This document shows, piece after piece, positions 1 to 8,549 of a stretch of 64,000 nt of DNA; positions within the stretch are counted from its first letter, which is position 1; every line of letters starts with the position of its first letter. The notes beneath the pieces were generated by a model. That model was given only the letters and a program-made list of their open reading frames with translations. It was not told the DNA's origin and made no database searches. The position numbers were made by a program, and so were the translations under genes. The stretch is from Cryobacterium mannosilyticum (GTDB lineage: Bacteria > Actinomycetota > Actinomycetes > Actinomycetales > Microbacteriaceae), in the NCBI RefSeq assembly GCF_004402705.1, contig NZ_SOFM01000043.1, forward strand, positions 76,301 through 140,300. The letters are read 5' to 3'.

Positions 1-165
1 AGCAGTGTTAACCCCTTGGAAAAAGCTGATGATCATCAGGAGCGTGAACTGCGCTATCCAGTTGACGACCGCGAGTCGCAGCGGGGTCGGTTGGAGTTGC
101 CTCATCACAAAGCGACGCAAGCCTGTTCCGCCCAGTTCGGGGACAGTCGTGGTCATCGCAGCCAT
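1..165 (-). CDS. Partial membrane protein, N-terminal 55 residues
   Basis: An open frame reads leftward from ATG at 165 off the window edge without a stop, so only the N-terminus is visible. A second ATG lies three codons in, at 156. Third codon positions are strongly G/C, as in real genes here. After about 25 polar residues it has a hydrophobic stretch (LRLAVVNWIAQFTLLMIISF) that looks like a first transmembrane helix. It lies 84 bp downstream of the GT61 gene on the same strand, so it may be the next gene of the same glycan operon, for example a flippase or other membrane enzyme. The family cannot be named from 55 residues. The ribosome site before the ATG is poor. Confidence 0.5.
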   Translation of the reverse strand, partial: MAAMTTTVPELGGTGLRRFVMRQLQPTPLRLAVVNWIAQFTLLMIISFFQGVNTA

Positions 166-249
166 CCTGAAAGGAGGGAAATCGCGATATAGGCCAGCCC
201 TAACAGTAAGAGTGCGGGAGCGAGTGTCTTTGCGGTTTTCACGAGGTGA

Positions 250-2181
250 TCACCTGACTGCTTGACGTCTGGTCAAGGACGAGGGCGTAGAAGCCGATAC
301 CTCATGGTCTGGGACTTCAAGGAGGGACCGCAGCGTCCTCCGCAATGTTGATTCGAATTCTCCAGGAGAGATACTGAAGTCTGAATGAAGCCAATTGTTG
401 CGATTGTCGCTCTTCGATAGCTTTGTGCTGCCCGGACCTGTCAGATACGTGAAGTCAACTCCCACGATGCTGGCGATCGCTGCCGGAAGCACGAAATCGC
501 CAAGGCCGTCGGAGGTCAGGGCCAGAATGCGACTTCCGGGGGACATGAGTAGGTAGTTGGCCATGACTGCTCCGCTCGCGCCGACAAGCAGGGACGCGGA
601 CGAGAAGAGCGCGACCTGCTCCGACCAGGACATTGCGCCGGGATCTAGGACTTCAAGACCGTGTCGGGCGGCGATCTTGGCGAGAACGGCCTCATTCAGA
701 AGGCCGCGATGGCTGGACTGGCGGCGCAGGAATACATGTCGCGAAGGAAGAGCAGCACCCGAGTTGAGCCCGAGTTTGTCGCGAATTGCCAGAAGTGGGG
801 CAGGGTTCATGCAGAGGCCCTCGGACCAAGGGACGCGCGTCGTATCGAGAATCTGAACGGGCGGCGCGACAACGTGCAGGAGTTCAACGGGATAGGCCAG
901 AGACGGATCCAGGACGACTATGGACCGATCCGTCAGGGACCTAAGCGCATCAAGCCCACTCGGTGGTGTTCGCGAACTGACGATGAATGGAACGTCAGGT
1001 CCGAGAGTGCCCTCGAGCTGCATCACTCGCGGCAGGTACTCGATCAGCCAGTGATACCAGTTTGAGTCGTTGCGTCCTGAAAGGAGAATCCCCTCCGGAA
1101 CGAATTCGTCTGCCAGGGGCCGCCTGCGCAAGAGGGCGACGTCGGGGTGAGTCCGGCTGCCGAAGACCGTCTCCCATTGACCAGCGACGAAATCGAGACT
1201 CGGGTCCGCAGAGGTCTCGAAATTGATAAGGGAGTCGCCCACAGTGACCGTTCCCCCATCCTGGACCAGGGCGTCCTTGAGATGCAGCCAGTCTTCGCTT
1301 GGAGACGCCATAGTTCGAGCGCCGGGGACCGAGTGAAGGGTTTTGCTGCGACGCACGAACTCGGGCACGCGCGTTCCGGTTCCCGCGCTGGGTGCCGCCG
1401 TGCGATTTGGCCGCTCAACGGTGACCGGCACCAGGTCCGAGACGAATTCCCCTTGCCCTCCAAGCGCGACCAAGTTGAACCTATCCGCCCAAGACGCGTC
1501 TGATGGGTAGATCGACAGCACCTTGAGCGCGTCAGCCGCCAGGAATTGACCGTAGTCGGAATCAACCAACTCGAGCATCTCTTTCGGAGCATGATGGACG
1601 ATGGCTGCCAACCATGTGCTTCTTTCTGAGGTCACTCCCCGCGGGGACTTCATCAGGTAGTCCACGTATCCGAACGGAGGCGTGGCTGTCTCGGTCGCAT
1701 TGTGGACCGTGACGCGGAGCCCCGGGTAGCCGTTGCTCATCCGTTCCGCTACGTCCACGTTTGATGCCGGTAGCGAGAAGATGCGGGCGTCGGGTGCCAC
1801 GACTCCCAGAACGAATGGGTTGAGAGCGTCCTCGGAGTGAGCTTCAATTCGGAATCCCAACGGCTGTCCCCCGGCGGAGTCACCAGTGACGACGTCCTTT
1901 CTGTCTTCGCGCTTGAGGACGATGTGGTAGCCGGGATTCATTCGCCGGAGCGTCCTAATGCTGAGCTTGTAGCCGGAATGACCGGACAGCCATCCGGCGA
2001 TTATGACGTCGTGGATTGGCGAGGCCACATGAGTATCAACGCGGTGGTCAAGCGCGCGCAAGAACGAAGCGCTCTCACCGAGTAGCGCGTAGTTGTGGGT
2101 GCGCCAAAATTCGTGAATCGGCGCCAGCGCAGCTTTCTCCAGGGAGGTAAACCTACGGATCGCGCGCTTTACGCTCGTCAT
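250..2181 (-). CDS. GT61-family (DUF563) glycosyltransferase
   Basis: A 643-residue protein with a C-terminal GT61/DUF563 domain (about residues 350-610). Family marks are NWYHWLIEYLPR, then RRQSSHRGLLNE, then a GASGAVMANYLLMSPGSR segment. GT61 enzymes transfer sugars such as xylose or GlcNAc; the donor here cannot be told. The N-terminal 330 residues contain no domain I can name. The chosen start is ATG 2181, which overlaps the stop of the upstream acetyltransferase as ATGA; a longer frame continues upstream but would lie inside that gene. Last complete gene of a minus-strand operon of four (GT61, acetyltransferase, GT2, polysaccharide-module protein). Probably a cytoplasmic enzyme building or decorating the surface glycan. 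Confidence 0.85.
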   Translation of the reverse strand: MTSVKRAIRRFTSLEKAALAPIHEFWRTHNYALLGESASFLRALDHRVDTHVASPIHDVIIAGWLSGHSGYKLSIRTLRRMNPGYHIVLKREDRKDVVTGDSAGGQPLGFRIEAHSEDALNPFVLGVVAPDARIFSLPASNVDVAERMSNGYPGLRVTVHNATETATPPFGYVDYLMKSPRGVTSERSTWLAAIVHHAPKEMLELVDSDYGQFLAADALKVLSIYPSDASWADRFNLVALGGQGEFVSDLVPVTVERPNRTAAPSAGTGTRVPEFVRRSKTLHSVPGARTMASPSEDWLHLKDALVQDGGTVTVGDSLINFETSADPSLDFVAGQWETVFGSRTHPDVALLRRRPLADEFVPEGILLSGRNDSNWYHWLIEYLPRVMQLEGTLGPDVPFIVSSRTPPSGLDALRSLTDRSIVVLDPSLAYPVELLHVVAPPVQILDTTRVPWSEGLCMNPAPLLAIRDKLGLNSGAALPSRHVFLRRQSSHRGLLNEAVLAKIAARHGLEVLDPGAMSWSEQVALFSSASLLVGASGAVMANYLLMSPGSRILALTSDGLGDFVLPAAIASIVGVDFTYLTGPGSTKLSKSDNRNNWLHSDFSISPGEFESTLRRTLRSLLEVPDHEVSASTPSSLTRRQAVR

Positions 2182-2774
2182 GATCCGATCAACTCGATGC
2201 CGTGGCCGTCTGCCCGCATGCGAAACTCGTCTCGTGTGTCGCGGCAGAGCCACCGTCCGTCGGAGACAAGCTCAAGCTTTTCACCCGTGCGCCCGACCCA
2301 GCCGATTTGTCGGGCGGGAACCCCCGCCACGATAGCGAAGGGCAGCACGTCGGCTACGACGACTGCACCCGCGGCCACTGTGGCCCACTCTGCGATCGTA
2401 ACCGGGGCGACGCACACGGCACCGGCGCCGATGGCGGCCCCATACTCGATGGTCACCCCCACCGGCGTCCAGTCCGCCGCGGTCTTGACCTCTCCATTGG
2501 GCCGGATGGCCCGGGGGTGCCTGTCATTCGTCAAAACGACGCGCGGTCCGATGAAGACTCCGTTGCCGACGACTGCAGGCTCATAGATGAGTGCGCCATT
2601 CTGAATCTTGCAGTCTTCGCCGATTATGGCGCCCGGTCCGACGTAGACACCTTGACCGAGGCTCGTCCGTGCGCCGATGTGGGCAGAATCTCTGACATGA
2701 GTTCCCGCCCACGCCACGACCGACTCGTGGACGGTAGCGCCGGCGTCGATCAAGGCCTCGTGATGGATTGCCAT
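2178..2774 (-). CDS. WxcM/FdtC-like sugar N-acetyltransferase (left-handed beta helix)
   Basis: A 198-residue hexapeptide-repeat protein. Imperfect [LIV]-G-x-x-x-x turns run through residues 10-140, and the segment VVLTNDRHPRA matches the loop typical of the WxcM-N/WlbB/FdtC/QdtC group, which acetylates the 3-amino group of dTDP-3-amino-3,6-dideoxyhexoses with acetyl-CoA. ATG 2774 is chosen because the helix begins right after it; the frame extends upstream but overlaps the GT2 gene. It lies 19 bp after the GT2 stop and overlaps GT61 by ATGA. FdtA- and FdtB-like genes lie divergently 2.6 kb away, so it is the natural third enzyme of that pathway. Family assignment is strong; substrate is inferred from context. 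Confidence 0.82.
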   Translation of the reverse strand: MAIHHEALIDAGATVHESVVAWAGTHVRDSAHIGARTSLGQGVYVGPGAIIGEDCKIQNGALIYEPAVVGNGVFIGPRVVLTNDRHPRAIRPNGEVKTAADWTPVGVTIEYGAAIGAGAVCVAPVTIAEWATVAAGAVVVADVLPFAIVAGVPARQIGWVGRTGEKLELVSDGRWLCRDTRDEFRMRADGHGIELIGS

Positions 2775-2793
2775 TCTTATCTTTCTCTTGGGT

Positions 2794-3837
2794 TCACGGT
2801 TTTCGTTTGGCTGAAATGCGGTCTGCCGCCCGAAATCCTCCGATGGCGCGGCTGACATCCTCAAGATTGCCGTGGTCCGAAAGGATGGCAAGTCTGGACA
2901 GGTCGCTGAGTTCGAGGCCGAGTCGCTCGAAGCGCGCGATTGCGTCCCACTCTCCGGCGGCCTCGAACAGGAACGCCACCCCATGTCGCAATTGAAGTTT
3001 GTCGCCGTGTGCAAGCTGGATTATGGCGACCTTCTCCTGATTCGAAAGCGTATCGAATCTAACCAGATCGAGGGCGAGGTGCGCCGCCAGCCTTCGGATT
3101 GTTGCCTCATTCGCGTTGTTCAGGAAGCGATTCCGGATGAAGTCCATTTCGGCGGAAACTCTACGTTGCTTGGGCGAATCCAGATCAACATAGTCACGTG
3201 AGAGGTTGAAAGCGTGCTTTCTGTATTCCACGACGGGATGATCGATATAAGCGAATCGCCCCTCGGACGCGAGACGGAGCCACAAGTCGTAGTCCTGAAG
3301 CAGGTCCAAACCGCCCCTAAATCCGCCCACTCGCACATAGTCAGAGCGGCGCACCGCAACAGCCGGTGCGCAAATATAGTTCGTTACAAAGAACAGAAAA
3401 TTTAGCGGATCGAAGCCTCCGCTTCCGACCGAGAACTCACTGCCCAGCGACGCCGGTAACCTGGCTCCACGCGCGTCGATCACTCTCGGCAGGCTGTAGG
3501 TCAGGGAAACGGAGGGATCTGACAGTGCCTGGACTTGACGGTCTGCGCGGCCCGCCAGGGAGCGGTCATCGCCACCCTGGATGAGAAGGATCTCGGCCGA
3601 GGATGCGGCCACGGCCCGGTTGTATGACCTGGAGACACCAAGCTGAACGTCGTTGTAGATCACAATCAAGTTGGGAACAGCGAGGGCAGCAAGAACGTCT
3701 TGCGTATTGTCCATTGACGCGTCGTCGACGACGATGACTTCGTCGACCTGTTCGGCCAGACTCAACACGGCCTCTGAAATGTACTTTTCCTGATTGAACG
3801 CAGCAATGACGCCAGCGGTAGTCACTCGACTCACCAT
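2794..3837 (-). CDS. GT2 family glycosyltransferase
   Basis: A 347-residue enzyme with a typical N-terminal GT-A/GT2 domain: GVIAAFNQEKYISEAVLSL at the start, VIVVDDASMDNTQ for nucleotide binding, an acidic QGGDD metal-site region, and an LLQDYDLWLRLASEGRFAY acceptor-side motif followed by a YRKHAFNLS segment. The C-terminal 120 residues are helical and less conserved. It would transfer an unknown sugar to a growing lipid-linked glycan at the cytoplasmic membrane face. Its ATG overlaps the stop of the upstream 479-residue protein by 7 bp, which suggests translational coupling within the minus-strand operon. Confidence 0.88.
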   Translation of the reverse strand: MVSRVTTAGVIAAFNQEKYISEAVLSLAEQVDEVIVVDDASMDNTQDVLAALAVPNLIVIYNDVQLGVSRSYNRAVAASSAEILLIQGGDDRSLAGRADRQVQALSDPSVSLTYSLPRVIDARGARLPASLGSEFSVGSGGFDPLNFLFFVTNYICAPAVAVRRSDYVRVGGFRGGLDLLQDYDLWLRLASEGRFAYIDHPVVEYRKHAFNLSRDYVDLDSPKQRRVSAEMDFIRNRFLNNANEATIRRLAAHLALDLVRFDTLSNQEKVAIIQLAHGDKLQLRHGVAFLFEAAGEWDAIARFERLGLELSDLSRLAILSDHGNLEDVSRAIGGFRAADRISAKRKP

Positions 3838-5270
3838 GGGCCAATGCCCTCTCTGCCGGGTAGAAGCCTCAGCACGCCTGGATCGACAAAGCCCTCCACA
3901 AGCTCAACCAGGGTGGGTTCGACGACCACGAGCGTCCGACTCTGAATGACAGGTAACCACGCAGCCAGCCCCTGCGGTCCGAGAATGCACAACGCTGCTC
4001 CGGCTTCGAGTGCGCGCCTGAACCTGGCATCGTTCACCTGCCCGTGAGCCTGGGGAATCACGATTGCGACCTGCCACAAATCCGTGTCTGAGGACCAATC
4101 CCACTCGGCCACATGAATTTCCGGTCGAGATTCGCCCTCGAACGAGAGCTCCCCGCTGACCACCCGAGTTTGAACGCCGTACTCGAGGACTCTGACATTC
4201 GGCAGTTCGCTGACGATCGCTTTCAGCGCGATCGCCTGCTCTGCGCTGTGGGGCGCAAGGACGAGATGACCACAACGATTCATCGCGACCACACGAAGTT
4301 CTGCGTTTGACATCGGTCCCGTCAACCAGACCAGCGAGTCAGCGGTCGACCGTGACCCTGCCGCGATGCTGGCGAACTCCGATGGAAGTCGAATCACAGA
4401 CGAATCGGGACTCATGGTCACAGAGGCCGTGGACCGGATTTCGTGGTCGTGTGCGCCGAGGAAGAAGCCAGGCACAACCGTGTACTCAGTTTGATCGCCG
4501 AAAGTTGGATCCTCGGCCTCCTTTGTCTTCCAGTAGCGGATGGAGGAAAGGCGCGAGCGAGGTTCATTCGTAGAAAGGAGAAGAGTACTTGCCAACATTC
4601 GCGACCTGGCTTCGGAATCCGAGGAGGCATCCACGATCATAAGCCTGCGGCTTACCCAGCGACTGGTCAGGTGGCTCTGCACGATCTGAAGCAGCGGATT
4701 CGACTGGCCGTCCCAATTTCCGTAGAGAACGAACTTCTGACAATCCACGTAGGGGCTTGTATCAAAGACCCAGAGTTTAGGCGACATCAGGTATTCGTCA
4801 ATAACCTCTCCACGGCTGACTCCAGATATGGACATTGCGAGATAGCTGCTGTCGATCAGTGGGTGAGGCGAACGGCCCTCAGCACGGCCGTGCACATGAT
4901 AGTGCAGCCACGGGGAAACGCCGGCGGAAGCCACATCCGGGTTGGCGCCGTCATAGTACTGCGAGGAAAAGAGCGGATGCCAATCAACCTGCCGCGCCAA
5001 AACCCCATCGGCAGCGTTGGAGAGCAATGATCGTGCACCCAACGGGCTGGTGTCGGCAGCAGGCGCATCGAGGAGAAAGCCCTCAGGGAACTCAGAAAGT
5101 CGAGACGCGTTCAGGATCCGGAAGAGAGCATCAACCCTAACCTCGGGATAACTGGTGGTCAGTTCACGGCGAAGACTCCGAAGGCAGTCCATCTCACGAT
5201 CGTGCGAACGCTGCGCGGAGCGCGCAACCAAGTCGCCGACCAGGCGCACTGCGGCATTGCTGATTCTCAC
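3831..5270 (-). CDS. Polysaccharide-locus protein with ExYYxxNPDVA-type module, function unknown
   Basis: A 479-residue protein with GTG start at 5270. Residues about 95-140 carry the segment LFSSQYYDGANPDVA, then WLHYHVHGRAEGRSPHPLID. This resembles a module (YY-x-x-x-x-PDV...HY...G..EGR.P.P.FD) seen beside or within rhamnan-synthesis and glycosyltransferase proteins. A weaker second copy follows (PYVDCQKFVLYGNWDGQSNP). The remaining 300 residues show alternating strands and helices, but I cannot place a GT-A or GT-B domain. First gene of the minus-strand operon, divergent from fdtA-like across 107 bp. It may be a degenerate glycosyltransferase or a scaffold; no catalytic role is claimed. 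Confidence 0.6.
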   Translation of the reverse strand: MRISNAAVRLVGDLVARSAQRSHDREMDCLRSLRRELTTSYPEVRVDALFRILNASRLSEFPEGFLLDAPAADTSPLGARSLLSNAADGVLARQVDWHPLFSSQYYDGANPDVASAGVSPWLHYHVHGRAEGRSPHPLIDSSYLAMSISGVSRGEVIDEYLMSPKLWVFDTSPYVDCQKFVLYGNWDGQSNPLLQIVQSHLTSRWVSRRLMIVDASSDSEARSRMLASTLLLSTNEPRSRLSSIRYWKTKEAEDPTFGDQTEYTVVPGFFLGAHDHEIRSTASVTMSPDSSVIRLPSEFASIAAGSRSTADSLVWLTGPMSNAELRVVAMNRCGHLVLAPHSAEQAIALKAIVSELPNVRVLEYGVQTRVVSGELSFEGESRPEIHVAEWDWSSDTDLWQVAIVIPQAHGQVNDARFRRALEAGAALCILGPQGLAAWLPVIQSRTLVVVEPTLVELVEGFVDPGVLRLLPGREGIGPW

Positions 5271-5300
5271 GAATTCCCCACGACAAGCAAAGTTCGGCTC

Positions 5301-5329
5301 TTGACAGAGTACATCGTTCGTGGAATAAA
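5301..5329 (+). promoter_or_regulatory. Candidate sigma70-type promoter for the fdtA-like operon
   Basis: A perfect TTGACA (5301-5306) is followed after 17 bp by AATAAA (5324-5329), in the divergent gap between the module protein and the FdtA-like gene, about 50 bp before ATG 5378. The -10 is imperfect, so the call is tentative. Confidence 0.45.
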
Positions 5330-5377
5330 CGAGCGAAGCCCCAATTGAGGCATCGAAGAGACTGTTACAGTTTCAAA

Positions 5378-5827
5378 ATGACTGACTTGGAATCTCCAAC
5401 GCTTGTTGACGTGACCGCAGCGGATTGGGCCACACCAACGCTCATCGATGTACCTGAGGTGCGCGATGAACTAGGGGCGCTAGGCGTTGTGGAAAAGGAC
5501 TCTCCATTTCCTTTTCCAGTCAAGCGCGTCTACTTTCTCTACGATGTGCCATCGAACGCGGTTCGCGGATCGCACGCGCACAAGGATCTCTATCAGCTGA
5601 TAGTGGCCGTGTCCGGGAGCTTCCAGGTGGACCTGGACGACGGATTCACAAAGAGCAGGTTCGTGCTCAACAGCCCCAACAAGGGGCTTACAATCCCTCC
5701 GGGATACTGGCGAACTCTGCGGGACTTCTCCGCCGGCTCTGCAGCGTTAGTCTTCGCATCAGAGGAATACAACCCCGGTGACTACATTCGGGACTACGAC
5801 GAGTTCGTGAAGTGGACCACTGCATGA
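5378..5827 (+). CDS. FdtA/QdtA-like dTDP-4-oxo-6-deoxyglucose 3,4-ketoisomerase
   Basis: A 149-residue single cupin of the WxcM-like family. It has RGSHAHKDLYQLIVAVSG (the two His expected to act in ketoisomerisation), a GLTIPPGYWRTLRDFS segment and a C-terminal NPGDYIRDYDEF, all typical of FdtA/QdtA. These enzymes convert dTDP-4-keto-6-deoxyglucose to the 3-keto isomer for later transamination. FdtA (galacto) and QdtA (gluco) cannot be separated by eye. ATG 5378 is preferred because an upstream in-frame start would add eleven unlike residues. It overlaps the aminotransferase gene by ATGA. RmlA/RmlB, which supply the substrate, are not in this window. Confidence 0.9.
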   Translation: MTDLESPTLVDVTAADWATPTLIDVPEVRDELGALGVVEKDSPFPFPVKRVYFLYDVPSNAVRGSHAHKDLYQLIVAVSGSFQVDLDDGFTKSRFVLNSPNKGLTIPPGYWRTLRDFSAGSAALVFASEEYNPGDYIRDYDEFVKWTTA

Positions 5828-6954
5828 TCAGTGTGCCTTTCTTCGATCTCGGAAAACTCACCCGTTCCCAGACCGTTGACCTTCATGCCTGCCTCGATGA
5901 GGTTCTCGACGGTGGGTACTTCGTGGGCGGGCCGCTGACGCAACGATTTGAGGCCGAGTTCGCAAACTTCGTGGGGGCAGAGCATTGTGTTGGCACGGGC
6001 AATGGACTCGATTCAATTCGTTTGATTCTAGAGGCGTACGGAGTGGGGCCAGGGGATGAAGTCATCGTTCCCGCGTTTACGTTCTACGCGACATGGCTAG
6101 GTGTCACTCAGACGGGTGCCATTCCTGTCCCTGTGGACGTCAGCCCGGCGACCGCAAACCTCGACCCGACTCGCATCGAGCAGGCGATAACCGGCCGGAC
6201 CAAGGCAATCATTGCCGTTCACCTGTATGGGCAGGCAGCTGACCTCTCGTCGATCATGCGAGTTGCGAAGGAGCACGGCCTCATTGTCGTCGAGGATGCC
6301 GCGCAAAGCCACGGCGCAGTTTCCAATGCGGGCGTCACTGGGGCAGTCGGCGATGCCGCGGCATTTTCTTTCTACCCCACGAAGAATTTGGGTGCGCTCG
6401 GGGACGCCGGATGCGTGACTACTTCCGATGCCAACGTCGCGGCGCGCATCCGTAGTCGACGGTCGTACGGCCAGGGAATGGCGAAGTACGATCACATCGA
6501 CACTGGATGGAACTCGAGGCTCGATCCGCTGCAAGCAGCGTTTCTCTCGTACCACCTTCGGAGTCTTGATCTATGGACCCAAACGCGACGAGAAATCGCC
6601 GGCGCCTATTACGAGGCCCTCGGAGGACGAACCGGGTCAGTGATTGGCCCGCTCAACCTCCTGGACAGTGTGTGGCATCATTTCGTCGTCAAGGCTAGCA
6701 ACAGGGCCGCGCTGCAGGACTACCTGGCACTGAACGGTGTCGCGTCGGATGCCCACTATCCTTATGCGGTTCATGAACTTGCGCCGATGAGGGCACTGCT
6801 ATCTGAGGAAGGCCTTGCCGGCGTCTTCCCGGCCGCCGTCGCGCTTTCTCAGCAGGTGACGAGTCTTCCGATGGGACCTTGGATGTCCTCCGAACAAATT
6901 GATCATGTCGCTGCGGTGCTCCGCGAAATTCCGGACCGGCTGCTCACGGTATAA
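5824..6954 (+). CDS. FdtB/QdtB-like DegT/DnrJ/EryC1/StrS sugar aminotransferase
   Basis: A 376-residue PLP enzyme of the DegT family. Features: GTGNGLDSIRLILEA cofactor phosphate region, PAFTFYATWLG, VVEDAAQSHGA with the Asp that contacts the pyridine nitrogen, and SFYPTKNLGALGDAG with the Lys expected to form the Schiff base. With the FdtA-like neighbour it should aminate dTDP-3-keto-6-deoxyhexose at C3, using glutamate, to give dTDP-Fuc3N or dTDP-Qui3N. Start ATG 5824 overlaps the preceding stop as ATGA. Length is normal for the family. The dTDP-sugar assignment rests on the FdtA pairing. Confidence 0.9.
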   Translation: MISVPFFDLGKLTRSQTVDLHACLDEVLDGGYFVGGPLTQRFEAEFANFVGAEHCVGTGNGLDSIRLILEAYGVGPGDEVIVPAFTFYATWLGVTQTGAIPVPVDVSPATANLDPTRIEQAITGRTKAIIAVHLYGQAADLSSIMRVAKEHGLIVVEDAAQSHGAVSNAGVTGAVGDAAAFSFYPTKNLGALGDAGCVTTSDANVAARIRSRRSYGQGMAKYDHIDTGWNSRLDPLQAAFLSYHLRSLDLWTQTRREIAGAYYEALGGRTGSVIGPLNLLDSVWHHFVVKASNRAALQDYLALNGVASDAHYPYAVHELAPMRALLSEEGLAGVFPAAVALSQQVTSLPMGPWMSSEQIDHVAAVLREIPDRLLTV

Positions 6955-6990
6955 GTGTGTCGCGGGCCTTGATTCGTCACCCACACGACG

Positions 6991-8223
6991 GTGCGACTAT
7001 GGTTGAAGCACCATTCGGGGGGTGTGGAACCGGAAGGAACCCCCAGCTACTTGTCCCAATCCACTGCGAAGGCCAGCGTCCTTCTTGTTGGCGCTTATGA
7101 GCGCGATAATTTCGGGGACCTGCTGTTTTACCAACTTACGAAGGACTACTTAGAGGGCAGTTACCTAGCTGCCGGTTCCGTCATCGGCGCGGACATGAGA
7201 CCTCTCCTGGGGACCAGGGTCTACCCTCACAGCGATTTACTGGCCGCTCGGGCGTGGGATCTGGTCTGGGTCGTCGGAGGGGAGATCGGTGGCGTCGACA
7301 CTGAAGGGGCGCTCGCCATGTCCCTCACGGAAGCCGACGGCTCCATTTTCGATCAGTCTGGGAAACGGGGGAAGGGTGTCATCGCAGAATTCCTCTCTGG
7401 TGCTTCGGCTCAATCTCCGGCGTATTTTCCGCCTGTCGCGAATTTTCCTCTGAATACCCACACGCCTGTTGTCATGAATTCGATCGGCTTGAGCAACCTC
7501 TTCGAGACCGAACCTGGTTCTGAGCACGGGGATGCCGCACACGCAGCAATCCGTAACGCGGCCGCCGTGGTCGTGCGTGATACGGCGTCCCAGAGATTCG
7601 CGGCCAGCATCGGCAAGACAGCGACGCTCTCTCCCGACATGGTCCACGCGATCAGCCTGAGGCATCCGGAGATTGCGCAGAGAAGGCTCAATGCTGAGCC
7701 GTACTTCGTCTTCCAGGCCAATGCCCATTTGATCCAACTTCATGGCGCGGAGGCCATTGCACGATCTATTGCGCGCGTGGCCAGAGCGACCAACCTTCGT
7801 CCGGCGTTCTTCCTGGCCGGTACGGCGCGCCACCACGACCGGTCCGACCAATACGACGAGGTCAAGTCAGTGTTGGCGGTCATCGCTCCCGAGATCCCGA
7901 CTGTGGGAATCACCACGCGGGATCCCATGCTTTTGGCCTCCTACATAGCCCGCTCCAGAATGTGGATCGGTTCATCTCTCCACGGGCGCATAATCGCCGG
8001 CTCATTCGGGCTACCACGTGTGAGTCTCGAAAACCGCAAGGTGTCGAAGTATGCGGCCACGTGGGACCCGGCGTTCCCCATGGATGTTTCCTTCGACGAT
8101 TTGCCTGAAGCCGTAGTAGAGGCATTTACGTCCTCCCGACTGCCCCGGAACGCGCAAGACTCACGAGATTGCGCCAACGCCGCGGATCAGCAGACACAAG
8201 CGCTGGTAGAGACCTTCCGATGA
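6991..8223 (+). CDS. Polysaccharide pyruvyl transferase family protein
   Basis: About 410 residues from GTG 6991; an in-frame GTG at 7024 behind a G-rich stretch is an alternative start. The protein matches the PS_pyruv_trans (CsaB/WcaK-like) fold: VLLVGAYERDNFGDLLFYQL at the N-terminus (the nFGD motif), then VWVVGGEIGG, RDTASQRFAASIG, SPDMVHA, and the C-terminal signature SSLHGRIIAGSFGLPRVSL. Members add a ketal-pyruvate from PEP to a glycan sugar; some only act as transferase-like modifiers. It follows the FdtB-like gene by 36 bp and overlaps the next small gene by ATGA, so it belongs to the fdtA operon. Pyruvylation would add negative charge to the surface polymer. Confidence 0.85.
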   Translation: MRLWLKHHSGGVEPEGTPSYLSQSTAKASVLLVGAYERDNFGDLLFYQLTKDYLEGSYLAAGSVIGADMRPLLGTRVYPHSDLLAARAWDLVWVVGGEIGGVDTEGALAMSLTEADGSIFDQSGKRGKGVIAEFLSGASAQSPAYFPPVANFPLNTHTPVVMNSIGLSNLFETEPGSEHGDAAHAAIRNAAAVVVRDTASQRFAASIGKTATLSPDMVHAISLRHPEIAQRRLNAEPYFVFQANAHLIQLHGAEAIARSIARVARATNLRPAFFLAGTARHHDRSDQYDEVKSVLAVIAPEIPTVGITTRDPMLLASYIARSRMWIGSSLHGRIIAGSFGLPRVSLENRKVSKYAATWDPAFPMDVSFDDLPEAVVEAFTSSRLPRNAQDSRDCANAADQQTQALVETFR

Positions 8224-8549
8224 ACGATTTCGACAAGGATGTTGTTCTCTTGCATCAGCTTGATCGACAGCGTGCCTCGATGCTCGAGGCCGTCGAAACC
8301 TATGAGGGCCTCCTTGAACGTATGGGCGCTCGGGTACAGGGCCTGGTCGGCCAGGTTGAGGAGGAACGGGAGAACTGTCGCATGCTTGAGGCTGACCGCG
8401 ATGATGCGTGCGCCCGGCTGGTGCAAGCGAGCACGGAGGTGGAGCGCTTGAAGGCGGTCGTTGCCGAGATGCGAACGAGCCGGTCCTGGCGCATTACAGC
8501 TCCGATTCGACGACTATCCGACGTCGCGTGGCGGTCAAAGACGCTCTAG
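8220..8549 (+). CDS. Small coiled-coil protein with C-terminal SRSWRITAPIRR motif
   Basis: 109 residues, starting at ATG 8220, which overlaps the pyruvyl transferase stop as ATGA. Residues about 10-85 form a heptad-rich coiled coil (HQLDRQRASMLEAVETYEGL and onward). The C-terminus reads SRSWRITAPIRRLSDVAWRS. A similar SRSWR-x-TAP-x-R signature closes coiled coils found next to many bacterial glycosyltransferases and methyltransferases, so the protein is probably a membrane-surface tether or scaffold for the glycan machinery. No catalytic motif. Its 3' end overlaps the convergent wbbL gene by 4 bp. Confidence 0.7.
   Translation: MNDFDKDVVLLHQLDRQRASMLEAVETYEGLLERMGARVQGLVGQVEEERENCRMLEADRDDACARLVQASTEVERLKAVVAEMRTSRSWRITAPIRRLSDVAWRSKTL

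Noticed and set aside
5..265. 86-residue plus-strand open frame at the left edge
   Set aside because: Basic, motif-free, and antisense to the partial membrane protein and 3' end of GT61.
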